Positions 16,460-24,820 of a stretch of DNA of 64,000 bases are shown here, in pieces. The position numbers were made by a program, and so were the translations under genes. The stretch's first letter is position 1. Each line of letters starts with the position of its first letter. This DNA comes from Streptomyces umbrinus. Its GTDB lineage: Bacteria; Actinomycetota; Actinomycetes; Streptomycetales; Streptomycetaceae. Under the pieces are notes generated by a model. The model was not told where the DNA came from. It ran no database searches and saw only the letters and a program-made list of their open reading frames with translations. Location: positions 1 through 64,000 of the forward strand of contig NZ_JAUSZI010000002.1 of the NCBI RefSeq assembly GCF_030817415.1, written 5' to 3'.

Positions 16460-17355
16460 GTGATGACGAACGTGGACGCGGGCGCGGGTGACCGGCTGGC
16501 GCTGGCGGTGCTGGTCCAGTACCGGATGGCCACCACGGAGCAGCTGCACCTGATCCTTGCCCCCAGGGTGCGGATCGAGCAGACACGGCGGCGGCTGACC
16601 AAACTGCGCGATGAGGGACTGGTCGACCGGATCACCCTGCCGCAGGCCGGACGGATGCGGGTGTGGTTCCCGACCGGGTACGGGGTGCAGGTCGCCGGTG
16701 AGTGGCCGGAGCTGCGGGGGCGGCGGCCGCCGAGGAAGGTGTCCGACCGGACTGCGGTGCGGCTGCGGGCCGGGCACGGGCTGACGGTGACCGAGACCGC
16801 GCTGGCCTTCCTGCAGGACGCGCGGCGCCGTGGCGAGGTGTGCCGGCCGCTGGACTGGATCCCCGAGGTCCACCACCCGATCGGGAACGGCGAGGCCGTC
16901 ATACCCGACGCGCTCCTGTACTACCGCCGTGGCCCGGAGGGAGGTGAGGGTTCGATGCTGCGGGCGTTCGTGGAGGTCGACCGGGCCACCATGGGTCCCG
17001 AACGGCTGGCCGCCAAGGTCACCGCCTACGCGCGCCTGCACGCCTACGTGCCCACAATTCCGGGGCGCCGTCGGCCGGCCTTCAACCAGGAGCCGGCGCT
17101 GGAGGACTGGCGAAAACGCTACCCGCTCTTCCCGCGGGGCTGCTGTTCGTCCTGGACGGCACCGGACCCGCCGGCGTGGAGACCCGCATCGTCGCTCTCC
17201 AGGCCGCCGCCGCAGACCTGGCCCTGACCGACTTCCGGCAGGACGTGCCGATCCTGGCGGCCTCGCTGGTCGACCTGCTCCACAACGGGCCCGCCGCGCC
17301 CGTATGGCGCCCCGTACAAGACCCCGACCGGCGGGTCGTCTGGCACAGGCCCTGA
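16460..17355 (+). pseudogene. Replication-relaxation family protein (Replic_Relax), frameshifted
   Basis: Begins at GTG 16460 or ATG 16463. The winged-helix start (LAVLVQYRMATTEQLHLILA...TRRRLTKLRDEGLVDRIT) and the later AVIPDALLYYRRG and FVEVDRATMGPERLAAKV motifs are those of Replic_Relax proteins of actinobacterial plasmids, thought to help plasmid replication or relaxation. At about 17133-17138 the frame changes (GGGG run); beyond it LLFVLDGTGPAGVETRIVAL continues the family to a stop at 17355. Left as is, the first frame ends at 17227 with a nonsense tail. Confidence 0.7.
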
Positions 17356-17577
17356 CCCTGATCGGCGGCATCGGCGGCTGCGAGGCGGCTTCCCTCTCCT
17401 GCGGCTGCCGCGCAGGAAGAGGTGTCGGCGTACGAGGACCTCTTGCCCACACTGTGTGACCTGGCGCGACCCGTGCTTCCGGGGAGGCCGGGGTGCAACC
17501 CTCGGTGCACCTCTCGGTGCAACGGCGGGCGCACCCCTCCAGGCAACGGTGGAGCCCACCAGGGAAGCAACCCCGGG

Positions 17578-17832
17578 TCAGGAGTCGCCAGAACCGATGT
17601 CGCCAAGGTGATCGAAGCCCTTCAGCAGGGCCGTGAGTGCACCGTCAGTGAGGAACGTGCCCCCGTCGGGCGAACCGCCGCCGGGGGCTTGCCCGGCCCT
17701 CTGGGCAAGCCCTTGACCAGCCGTGGATGGGGCAAGCCGGGGCATGCCCGCGGCCGTGGTCGGGGTCATGGTCGGGGTCATGGTCGGGGTCCCGGCCACC
17801 ACCGGCCGGTGAGCCGGGACGACACCCCACAT
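17578..17832 (-). CDS. Small hypothetical protein, coupled to zinc-ribbon gene
   Basis: 84 residues from ATG 17832, whose first base overlaps the stop of the upstream gene (TGATG), a sign of translational coupling. It contains a PTMTPTMTPT repeat caused by the DNA repeats at 17755-17795 and a C-terminal TDGALTALLKGFDHLGD helix. No family. The coupling is the main support. Confidence 0.4.
   Translation of the reverse strand: MWGVVPAHRPVVAGTPTMTPTMTPTTAAGMPRLAPSTAGQGLAQRAGQAPGGGSPDGGTFLTDGALTALLKGFDHLGDIGSGDS
17755..17795. repeat. Iteron-like direct repeats GGTCGGGGTCAT
   Basis: Three near-perfect 12-bp direct repeats (GTGGTCGGGGTC, ATGGTCGGGGTC, ATGGTCGGGGTC). Related words occur at 16352-16392 and 18402-18428, so the Replic_Relax and zinc-ribbon genes are bracketed by this motif. 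Such arrays often bind replication initiators, but here the repeats also lie inside the 17578-17832 frame. Confidence 0.5.
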
Positions 17833-18344
17833 CACGAGGCGCCAGACTCCGGCTGTCCCGGTTCGGGGACACCAGCACGCAGCGCCAGGGCGGTCCGCTC
17901 GCAGGCCCGGGCGACCTGTTCACGGAAAGGGTAGATCCGCGGGTTGGTCACGTCGCGCCGCAGGGCCGCGAGTGCCTCCACCCACTCCACCGCATCCTCG
18001 GGCAGGGTGTAGGGCTGCCCGCTCAGCCGCTGTGCCGGGCGAGGCGCCGGCCGGGCCTGGGCAGCCTCCTGGAGGACCACGGTGCGCTGGACGACCTCCC
18101 GCACCGGTGCCCGGTCCCTGCCCCCGTCGTCCACGGGACGCTCTGCCCGCTCCTGCGCCGTGCGCAGCTCCCAGCCGCGTCGCCGGTGCACAGCACTGCA
18201 GTAGCGCGGGGGCCGGCCCCGGGCGCTGTACGCGACCGATTCACCGCACCACGCGCAGGTGCGCTCCACCAGCCGCTCGCCGGTGGTCGGCGTCTCACGG
18301 TCGGTACTCCGGCCTGGCTTGCCCTGCCCGTCCTCGGGCCGCAT
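17832..18344 (-). CDS. Zinc-ribbon plasmid protein
   Basis: 170 residues from ATG 18344. The N-terminal CAWCGESVAYSARGRPPRYC unit is a treble-clef zinc ribbon common in Streptomyces plasmid proteins. The C-terminal half has helices ending ACERTALALRAGVPEPG. An inverted repeat TTTCGT-CACAA-ACGAAA (18345-18361, plus strand) lies immediately before the start and could be an operator for self-regulation; the start codon at 18395 would put it inside the gene. Role probably DNA binding; unproven. Confidence 0.62.
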   Translation of the reverse strand: MRPEDGQGKPGRSTDRETPTTGERLVERTCAWCGESVAYSARGRPPRYCSAVHRRRGWELRTAQERAERPVDDGGRDRAPVREVVQRTVVLQEAAQARPAPRPAQRLSGQPYTLPEDAVEWVEALAALRRDVTNPRIYPFREQVARACERTALALRAGVPEPGQPESGAS

Positions 18345-18479
18345 TTTCGTCACAAACGAAACTCTAGAACCCCGATATTTCAGGGCTGACAGCACCGTCC
18401 CGGCCGTGGTCGGGCTCGTGGTCGGGGTACGACCGCCCGGCCTTGATGCGGCTGCCGCAGACGCCTGATGGAGCGTTCC

Positions 18480-18700
18480 TCAGTGTTCGAGGCGGTAGCC
18501 GGTGACAATCTCGGCTGAGATGCGGACGACGGGGTCCATGTCCATGTCGATCCGGGGGATGAGGAGCTTCTGGTAGCGGGCGACTTCGAGCGGGTCGGTG
18601 ATCCGGGTGGTCCGGCCGGTGACCATGACGCTCCAGCCGGTCCGGGTCTGCACCAGGCCGTCCGGCGCCCTGCCGCCTACTGCCGCCGGGAAGGCATCCC
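18480..18700 (-). pseudogene. C-terminal fragment of pyridoxamine-phosphate-oxidase family protein
   Basis: The frame reads TRTGWSVMVTGRTTRITDPLEV...DPVVRISAEIVTGYRLEH then stop, the C-terminal third of a PPOX/flavin-binding family protein. Upstream, family similarity stops near the 3' end of the LysE gene. It has no start of its own. Confidence 0.65.
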
Positions 18701-18736
18701 GATCCTCCCGCTCGGCAACCGCTGACGGCGCTCCTG

Positions 18737-19405
18737 TCAGTGCTGCTCGGTTGCCAGCCAGCCGGCCAGGCCCAGCATCGCCGCCCCCGTCAGCGCATCC
18801 AGCAGCCGCCGAGCCCGCCGGGTGATCCCCATGCTCTTCAAACGGCTCCCCAGCGCCGCATAACCGAAAGCACAACAGAACTCGACACCGATATAAGCAA
18901 CGCCGAGGGCCAGCAAAGGAATAGCTGCACCCCCGGCGTCGCGGGTCAGGAACTGCGGCAAAAAAACCGTGAACAAAATGAGCGCCTTCGGATTCGACGC
19001 TGCCACCACGAATTCCTGCCGCGCCAGACGCCACGCCGACGGGCCGTCGTGCCGACGTCCGTCGCCCTCCGCAGGGCGCCCGGCGGCCCTCTGATCCGGC
19101 TGGCCCCCGCCGTGGCGCACCGCGGTGAGCACAGTCCTCAGCCCCAACCACACCAGGTAGACAACACCGCACCACTTGATCACATTGAAGGCGAGCTCGG
19201 ATGCCGTAAGGACCGCCTCCAAACCCGCCGCAACCGCGACCACCATCAACGCAAACGCGGTAAAGCGCCCCAATGAGGCACTGACGGCAGACACCCATCC
19301 GTAACGCAAACCATTACGCAAGGCCAGTAACTGATTTGCCCCAGGCGTAGCGGCAAGCAACAGAGCCGCGGGGAAGAAAGTCGTCCATTCTACATCTGAG
19401 ATCAT
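18737..19405 (-). CDS. LysE family amino-acid exporter
   Basis: A 222-residue inner-membrane protein with six hydrophobic segments. The N-terminus FFPAALLLAATPGANQLLAL is the LysE/RhtB signature (PGP-like loop), and the second half includes EFVVAASNPKALILFTVFLPQF. Family members export amino acids or metabolites. Length is normal (about 210). The gene is alone, ATG 19405. The substrate cannot be told from sequence. Confidence 0.85.
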   Translation of the reverse strand: MISDVEWTTFFPAALLLAATPGANQLLALRNGLRYGWVSAVSASLGRFTAFALMVVAVAAGLEAVLTASELAFNVIKWCGVVYLVWLGLRTVLTAVRHGGGQPDQRAAGRPAEGDGRRHDGPSAWRLARQEFVVAASNPKALILFTVFLPQFLTRDAGGAAIPLLALGVAYIGVEFCCAFGYAALGSRLKSMGITRRARRLLDALTGAAMLGLAGWLATEQH

Positions 19406-19706
19406 GCCGGTACGCGTACCCAGATACCGCGACGATTTGTCACGAAACCGTCAGGCAGTAAAGCCGGTGCCCGGTGGTGATAGCACGCCGGGCAGACAGC
19501 CCATCTCAGGGGCTGGGAGCGTCCAATGAGCGCGTGACGCAGCAGGCTGACTGGGGTGCGGGCCATGCGCTGGGAAACGCAAACAGGCCCTGCGCCGAGG
19601 TCATCTCCGGGCGGGGTGTTGCCAGCCGGGAGAAGGGAAGGCGTGGATTATGCGATCCCCCCGACGCGCCGGTCCCCCGCGTGGCCGATCCGGCGTAGGC
19701 GCTCCG
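19406..19706. other. Intergenic, no gene seen
   Basis: 300 bases between the divergent LysE and ANTAR genes. Frames here are short and unlike any family. It should contain promoters for both genes; no clear consensus is visible. Confidence 0.35.
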
Positions 19707-20048
19707 GTGAATGCCAGTGCCTGTCATGGCTTCCACTCACGCCTGGACGATGATGCCGACGTTGCTGCGGGCGAGAGCGTGGAGCTGTGGCGTAGGGAAG
19801 CCCAGCAGCTCAGAAGGGCCATGGAGAGCCGTCCGACCATCGACATGGCGCGCGGCATTCTGATGACGGCCTGTTCCTGCAGTCCCGACGAGGCGTGGGA
19901 GATTTTGGTGGCGGTCTCGCAGAACAGCAACACCAAACTGCGCGAGGTGGCCGAAGCGGTGGTCGCCACGACGGCCCGGCAGGAACCGCTGCCCAAGAAG
20001 TTCCAGGAGCCGCTGGCAACAGCACTGGCCGCCGGGCGGCGGGCATGA
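19707..20048 (+). CDS. ANTAR-domain protein
   Basis: 113 residues from GTG 19707. The ANTAR RNA-binding domain is clear: LRRAMESRPTIDMARGILM, then CSPDEAWEILVAVSQNSNTK and LREVAEAVVAT. ANTAR proteins bind dual hairpins in nascent RNA and prevent termination. There is no GAF or receiver domain, only a short N-terminal tail, so it may be a stand-alone antiterminator or a truncated two-domain protein. The start is uncertain; an upstream in-frame start at 19650 exists. Confidence 0.75.
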   Translation: MNASACHGFHSRLDDDADVAAGESVELWRREAQQLRRAMESRPTIDMARGILMTACSCSPDEAWEILVAVSQNSNTKLREVAEAVVATTARQEPLPKKFQEPLATALAAGRRA

Positions 20049-20148
20049 ACGTACGGCACCTGTTTCGCCTTTCGCGGGACCGGGGTGCGGGGGCACTGGC
20101 CGGGAGGGCTCATCGACTGGCCGTGTCTTGGGCGGGTACCTTCACGCC

Positions 20149-21204
20149 ATGCGGATGAGCGTGGTGGACGTGGGCTCGAACACGGTCCGGCTGGTGATTG
20201 CGGACGCGGACGGCGGGGTGCCGCTGCCCGTGCACACCACCAAGTGGAAGCTGCGTCTTTCGCAACTGGTCGCCGCAGACGGACACCTCCCCGACGAGTC
20301 CGTGAAACAGCTGGTCAAGGCAGTCGCCGCGGCGGACAGGACGGCGCAGCAGTGGGGTGCCATAGCGCCACTGGCCTTCGCCACAGCCGTGGTGCGCAAC
20401 GCGCCGAACCGTCTGGAGGTGCTGCGCACCATCAGCAGTGAGACCGGTGTGCAGATCTGCACCCTGCCGGGCGAGGTGGAAGCCGAACTGACCTTCCTCG
20501 GAGCACGGCGCTGGATGGGCTGGCAGGCAGGCCCGCTCGCGCTCTTCGACATCGGCGGCGGCTCGCTGGAGGTGGCCTTCGGGCGCGGTCGGCTGCCGGA
20601 CTTCGTGGCCTCGCTGCCGCTCGGTGCGAACCGGCTGACCCGGGAATTCTTCAAATCCGAGGACCCGCCCAACGCGCGGAGCATGAAGGCGCTGCGCCGC
20701 ACGGTCCGCCACCAGCTGCGCGATGTCGCCGCGCGGATCCGCTGGGAAGGCCCGCGCACGGCAGTGGCCACCTCGCGCACCATCCAGCAGCTGGCGCGAC
20801 TGGCCGGCGCCGCCCCCGGACGCCACGGCCCCTTCGTCCCCCGCCACGTGACGTGCTCCGACCTGGGCGGCTGCATCGACACCCTCGCGACGCTGCCCGC
20901 CGCCGAACGCGCGCAGCTCCCGGGGATCTCCGAGCCGCGCTCCGGCCAGAGCCTGGCCGGAGCAATCGTCGGCCATACCGTCATGAAACTGACCGGAATC
21001 GACACCGCCACGGTCTGCCCCTGGGCCATCCGGGAAGGCATCCTCCTGCGCTCCATCGAAGACGGCTCCGCCTGGTGGTCAGCCCTCGCAGCGCAAAGCG
21101 ACGAACCGCTGACGACTGAAACGGCGCCGCTGCGGATCGCGGCCACGCCACCCGGCCAGGACCAGCTGACAGATCCGCTCAGCAACTACACAAGCAGGCC
21201 CTGA
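20149..21204 (+). CDS. Ppx/GppA family phosphatase
   Basis: 351 residues of the exopolyphosphatase/guanosine-pentaphosphatase family. Phosphate-1 loop VVDVGSNTVRLVIAD at the N-terminus and phosphate-2 loop ALFDIGGGSLEVAFG in the middle; AVATSRTIQQLARLAG is also typical. Family members hydrolyse polyphosphate or pppGpp. The conserved acidic residue in the EVEAELTF region is present, so it is likely active. ATG 20149 follows a long spacer after the ANTAR gene. This is probably a plasmid paralogue of chromosomal Ppx. Confidence 0.88.
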   Translation: MRMSVVDVGSNTVRLVIADADGGVPLPVHTTKWKLRLSQLVAADGHLPDESVKQLVKAVAAADRTAQQWGAIAPLAFATAVVRNAPNRLEVLRTISSETGVQICTLPGEVEAELTFLGARRWMGWQAGPLALFDIGGGSLEVAFGRGRLPDFVASLPLGANRLTREFFKSEDPPNARSMKALRRTVRHQLRDVAARIRWEGPRTAVATSRTIQQLARLAGAAPGRHGPFVPRHVTCSDLGGCIDTLATLPAAERAQLPGISEPRSGQSLAGAIVGHTVMKLTGIDTATVCPWAIREGILLRSIEDGSAWWSALAAQSDEPLTTETAPLRIAATPPGQDQLTDPLSNYTSRP

Positions 21205-21241
21205 AACACCACCGCGAGCAGACGGACGTCAGCGGCGCCGG

Positions 21242-21691
21242 CTAACGGACCAACTGCCGGAACGCGTCAATCGCTGCGCGCACCTCGCGGGCCTGGTCCC
21301 ACTCCGCGCCGTACTCGCCGGCGGGTGTACGCCAGGACCGCACCAGGCTCTCCCCCATCTCCGCTACCGCCTCCGGCATCGCGAAGACGCGGTGGAGCGG
21401 GGCCAGGGGGCGGTGCGGGAGCGCGCTGTCGCGGAGGAGGCGGACCGTGGCGTACGACCAGCCAGTGTCCTCATCCCAGTGGAACCGCAGGCCTCCCGGA
21501 CCGGCGGTGCGGCTGACGTCCCAGACCAGGTCCATGGACATGGTGTCGCCGTGCGCGCGGCCAGCCCGATCGATGCAGACCGCGCCGGGCGGGATCCCGC
21601 GACCGGTGAGCGCCTGATCGACGGCCTGGAGGTAGGGCCAGTGCGGCAGCCCTTGAGCACAGCCCGGCCAGCCGGGCGGATCAAGCAGCAT
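21242..21691 (-). CDS. DUF6292-like protein
   Basis: 149 residues from ATG 21691, chosen because GGAGGTGA stands 5 bases before it. The order HWPYLQAVDQALTGRGIPPG, SMDLVWDV, LRFHWDEDTGWSYA and VFAMPEAVAEMGESLVRSW resembles Streptomyces DUF6292 proteins. Function unknown. It follows the Y-family polymerase gene by 34 bases and is probably in the same operon. Confidence 0.62.
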   Translation of the reverse strand: MLLDPPGWPGCAQGLPHWPYLQAVDQALTGRGIPPGAVCIDRAGRAHGDTMSMDLVWDVSRTAGPGGLRFHWDEDTGWSYATVRLLRDSALPHRPLAPLHRVFAMPEAVAEMGESLVRSWRTPAGEYGAEWDQAREVRAAIDAFRQLVR

Positions 21692-21725
21692 CCCTCTCAC
21701 CTCCACCTGCGGGCCGGATGCCGGG

Positions 21726-22739
21726 TCATGAGACGCGCAGGAACGTGGCGGCCGGGCCGATCGCACCGGGCCCGAACTTCGCGCGGATCCGATCGCTTAC
21801 AGCCTCAGCGACCAGACGGTCCTCCCGCGCCTGGTCCAGGCTGATCTGCTGGGCAACCTTGTCGGCGTCGACCAGATCCTCGCCCTTGAGGACCAGCCCA
21901 GTCAGGCGGCCACGCTGCAAGCCCGCAGCATCGACGATGCGATACGCCAGGGTTCGCAGGTCGTCATCATGCGCCGAAGCCTCCGGCAGACGGCGCGTCT
22001 TCTCCCACGAGGCCCCGCCGGCGAACCGCAGTACCAGGGTCAGGCCGCGGGCCACCTGGCCGCGGTGGCGCAGCTGGCGTCCGAGCTGCACGACCAGGTC
22101 GAGCAGGGCCGCGCGGACCAGCGCGCCGTCCAGGGTGTGTTGGGCGAAGGTGTGGCGCACGCTCGTGGTGGCGGGCAGGGCGCGCGGGGCGACCGGGCGG
22201 GGGTCGATGCCGCGGGCCCGGTCGGCGGCCACCCGTCCGGCACGGCCGCCGAGCAGGCGCTGCACGGTGGCCGGCGGGACCGCGGCCAGCAGTCCCACGC
22301 AGTGCACGCCGTAGTCGTGCAGCGCCGCCGCCTGTTTCGGGCCGATGCCGTGCAGGGCTTCGACGGGCAGCGGACCGAGCCAGTCGGCGACGTGGTCGGG
22401 GTCGATGGCGAGGACGCCGCCGGGGGCGTCGACTCGGCCGGAGGCGGTGGTCGCGACCGTGATCGTCGGACCGACGCCCACTCGCACGTCGATGCCGAGG
22501 CGGGAGAGGGTCCTTACGCGCAGTACCTCTCCGAGGTGGCGGGCATCGGTGCCGTGGTAGCGCAGGCCACCCTTCAGCTCCACCAGGGCCGCCGTAGGGG
22601 GCAGAGCCTGGACGACCGGGGACAGGTCCGCGAGCAGTTCCAGGACCTGCCGGTACGTCTCTTCCGGCAACCGGTCGGGGCAGCGCACATGCATCACACT
22701 CGACACCCGCTGATCTCCCGACACCGCTTCCGCCGCCAT
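21726..22739 (-). CDS. Y-family DNA polymerase homologue lacking the catalytic acidic motif
   Basis: 337 residues from ATG 22739, preceded by GGAGGTGG. It has the Y-family thumb/HhH region (PVEALHGIGPKQAAALHDYG, ARGIDPRPVAPRALPATTSV) and the little-finger region. The palm start, normally DxDxFYA, is absent (VMHVRCPDRLPEETYRQVLE), and the SxDE site reads ALVELKGGLRYHG, so two of the metal-binding acidic residues are missing. It is therefore probably a non-catalytic ImuB-like or regulatory homologue. Confidence 0.75.
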   Translation of the reverse strand: MAAEAVSGDQRVSSVMHVRCPDRLPEETYRQVLELLADLSPVVQALPPTAALVELKGGLRYHGTDARHLGEVLRVRTLSRLGIDVRVGVGPTITVATTASGRVDAPGGVLAIDPDHVADWLGPLPVEALHGIGPKQAAALHDYGVHCVGLLAAVPPATVQRLLGGRAGRVAADRARGIDPRPVAPRALPATTSVRHTFAQHTLDGALVRAALLDLVVQLGRQLRHRGQVARGLTLVLRFAGGASWEKTRRLPEASAHDDDLRTLAYRIVDAAGLQRGRLTGLVLKGEDLVDADKVAQQISLDQAREDRLVAEAVSDRIRAKFGPGAIGPAATFLRVS

Positions 22740-22831
22740 GGCACCCACCTCCACTACACTCACCATATAGAACTAATATTCGAACACGCGAGAGATGCAG
22801 CCCCCACAGCCGAAGATCCCCGGGACGGACC

Positions 22832-23206
22832 ATGCTGGACGACCTGCCCCCTGACCTGGGACGACTGCTGGCCTTGAGGACCTGGCATGCCATGTGGCTG
22901 CAGCGCATCGACGACAAGATCGCCGCCCTTCAGCAGCGGGAAGCCGAGCAGCAGCACGGACGGCAGGCCCGGCCCGCGGAGCCGGAGTGGTGCGTCGAAC
23001 TCGGCATCGGCGACGGACGGCCGCCCGCCGAAGTCCACATGGGCGGCTGCTACGCCGCGGGCAAACGACGGCGTCCGATCGGCCGGGACGAAGCCCGCCG
23101 GCTCCTCGCCTCAGGAGTGCGGGCCTGCAGCCATTGCCAGCCCGACACCGCCCTGGACATCCTCGACTTACCCACCCGACCGGCCCTCGCCACAGCCCTG
23201 CACTGA
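22832..23206 (+). CDS. DUF6233 family protein
   Basis: 124 residues, MLDDLPPDLGRLLALRTWHA..., then ELGIGDGRPPAEVHMGGCYAAGKRRRP and RACSHCQPDTAL. This is the layout of the DUF6233 family, frequent near Streptomyces mobile elements. A CSHC pair plus the earlier Cys could bind a metal. It is divergent from the polymerase homologue, with an AT-richer 90-bp region between. Confidence 0.8.
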   Translation: MLDDLPPDLGRLLALRTWHAMWLQRIDDKIAALQQREAEQQHGRQARPAEPEWCVELGIGDGRPPAEVHMGGCYAAGKRRRPIGRDEARRLLASGVRACSHCQPDTALDILDLPTRPALATALH

Positions 23207-23269
23207 CCGGCCCGGCCATCCGTCTCACCCACTGCCATCCGCCCACCCATCCCCTGGAAGACGTCCCTG

Positions 23270-23479
23270 ATGACCAGTACTTTCCCGCCGCCGATCAGTG
23301 AACCGGACCCGTCCACCTTCACCTGTTCCAGCAGCATGGTCGGACCCTGCTCCGGCTGCCAGCGCAACACCCACAGATACGGCAGCGGAGGCCTGCCCCT
23401 GTGCCACTGGTGCATGACCACCGCCCGGGAGAACTGGGGCACCGGCGTCCGCTTCACCAACACCCGCACCACGGAGTGA
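23270..23479 (+). CDS. Small CxxC...CxxC protein
   Basis: 69 residues with CSGCQRNTHRYGSGGLPLCHWC, two CxxC pairs about 16 residues apart, a likely zinc ribbon. It follows the DUF6233 gene by 63 bases in the same direction. No known family; the zinc-ribbon reading is inferred from the spacing. Confidence 0.5.
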   Translation: MTSTFPPPISEPDPSTFTCSSSMVGPCSGCQRNTHRYGSGGLPLCHWCMTTARENWGTGVRFTNTRTTE

Positions 23480-23637
23480 GCATGTGCCCATCGAGGGCCG
23501 GCCGACTCCGACGCCTCGGCAGAGGCACAGCACCCGAGCCGGAGAGCGGCCCGCTCACGGGTGTGACTCGCAGATAGTTGGCCAGCGGCTGAGCCAAGCG
23601 CCGGAACACAGCGTTCCCGCTTGGTGCATCCCTGAAG

Positions 23638-23862
23638 TCAGACCTCGTCGAGCGCCAGCGTGAAGCCCTCTGGTCTGTTGATGAAGAGCGAGGTCGCAGC
23701 CCGGAGATACTGGTCCAACGCTGCGGACGTGGCGCTTGCCATTCGAATGGCCTCAGCGAGAGGCTCCGTTGACCCTCCAGTGGTGGCGTTCAGCAAGTGC
23801 TGCCGTACGCGCCGATTCCTTTCGATGAACTCGTCGGTGAAGAGCCCTTCTCTGAACTACGA
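23638..23862 (-). pseudogene. C-terminal fragment of an unidentified helical protein
   Basis: The frame reads REGLFTDEFIERNRRVRQHL...SAALDQYLRAATSLFINRPE and ends at 23638, about 74 codons with no start codon and a stop just upstream. It has the helical character of a TetR C-terminal domain, but the DNA-binding half is missing. Probably a truncated gene. Confidence 0.4.
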
Positions 23863-23912
23863 AATGATCACTGCTGTGTGTGGGTATGGGAATTGTGCCC
23901 GGGCTCGATGAG

Positions 23913-24548
23913 TTAGAAAGCGTTGATTGCCATGGGCGCTCGCTCGGCTCGGGTCAACGCTCTCAGCAACGCAGCTTGGCCGTGCCGTCGGGCGGCGAGT
24001 CGGGCTAGCAACACGAGCACGGGGTCGAAAGCGGCGTCCGGGAGCTCTTGTGAGGCAGTTCCCACGCTGACAGCGAGGTCGTCCATGTGGACGGCGAGCT
24101 CCAACATCCGCGTGATGAGAAAATCGTCGAGAGTCAGCGCCCATCCTGTCTGTGGCATGAACACGACTTGGTTGCCTGAACGCCTCACAAGTCTGGTCTG
24201 CTGCTCAGCCAGAACGGTTCGAGCGCGCTCAGCCAACGACAGCGCCCCCTCGGAAGCGATGCCCTCGCTCTTGACCCGAATGCCGGCGTTGACCTCCCCG
24301 TCGAGCGGTGCATCGATCCAGGCAGCTCGCGCGTAATGTTCGAGCAGCGGAATCGGCGTCTCCTGGGACTCGGGCTCTTCGAGGGCGAAGCTGACACTGA
24401 AGATCTGATAGGCAAGGTGGCTGGCCAGGCCGCCGACCGTCATCTCGGTCAACGCGCTGGGCTGTTCCCATGCCGCGGCAACTTCGGGCTTCCGTAATAG
24501 TGTTACTGCCTGGCCCGCGGCGCGCTGGTAGGCGTCTATGGCACTCAT
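23913..24548 (-). CDS. Maleylpyruvate-isomerase N-terminal-domain (DinB-like) protein
   Basis: A 211-residue protein of the mycothiol-dependent/DinB-like superfamily: LTEMTVGGLASHLAYQIF holds the first metal-binding His and LELAVHMDDLAVSVG the second. These proteins bind a divalent metal in a four-helix bundle and act as mycothiol-dependent transferases or isomerases. Length fits the family. ATG 24548 is preceded by GGAGGAGCTC, a good ribosome site in the complement. Substrate unknown. Confidence 0.82.
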   Translation of the reverse strand: MSAIDAYQRAAGQAVTLLRKPEVAAAWEQPSALTEMTVGGLASHLAYQIFSVSFALEEPESQETPIPLLEHYARAAWIDAPLDGEVNAGIRVKSEGIASEGALSLAERARTVLAEQQTRLVRRSGNQVVFMPQTGWALTLDDFLITRMLELAVHMDDLAVSVGTASQELPDAAFDPVLVLLARLAARRHGQAALLRALTRAERAPMAINAF

Positions 24549-24718
24549 GAGCTCCTCCGTGATCCGAAATCCCCGACATTATGGGCCCTGGGACGCACCC
24601 GGGCAGCAGCCTCCGGTTCGGTGGTGACGTGACGTCCGGCGATGTCGGGGAAGGCAGGCACGCCGAGGTCGACAGCGGCGGTACGGCGGGCGATGAGGTG
24701 GTCGAGCTAGGCGAGATC

Positions 24719-24820
24719 GTCGACCGGCTCACCTTCGACGCGGCCATCATTGAGACCGGAGCCGATTCCTACCGTCTTGCTCAGACGCGGGCACGCGCCG
24801 AACAGGCCCGGGTTGGCTGA
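24719..24820 (+). pseudogene. IstB C-terminal remnant (IS21 relic 1)
   Basis: Reads IVDRLTFDAAIIETGADSYR...TRARAEQ, a close copy of the last 32 residues of the IstB at 51169 (IVDRLTFNGTIIETGTDSYR). Nothing of the ATPase core is present. It lies antisense to the tail of the HAD gene, so that gene reads into IS21 relic sequence. Confidence 0.75.

Noticed and set aside
17755..17795. CRISPR-like array
   Set aside because: The units are 12 bp and adjoin directly without unique spacers; this is a short tandem repeat.
17422..17934. Plus-strand frame of 170 codons between Replic_Relax and zinc-ribbon gene
   Set aside because: Composition (Gly/Arg/Pro-rich, no family) is that of a GC-bias shadow, and it overlaps two better supported minus-strand genes.
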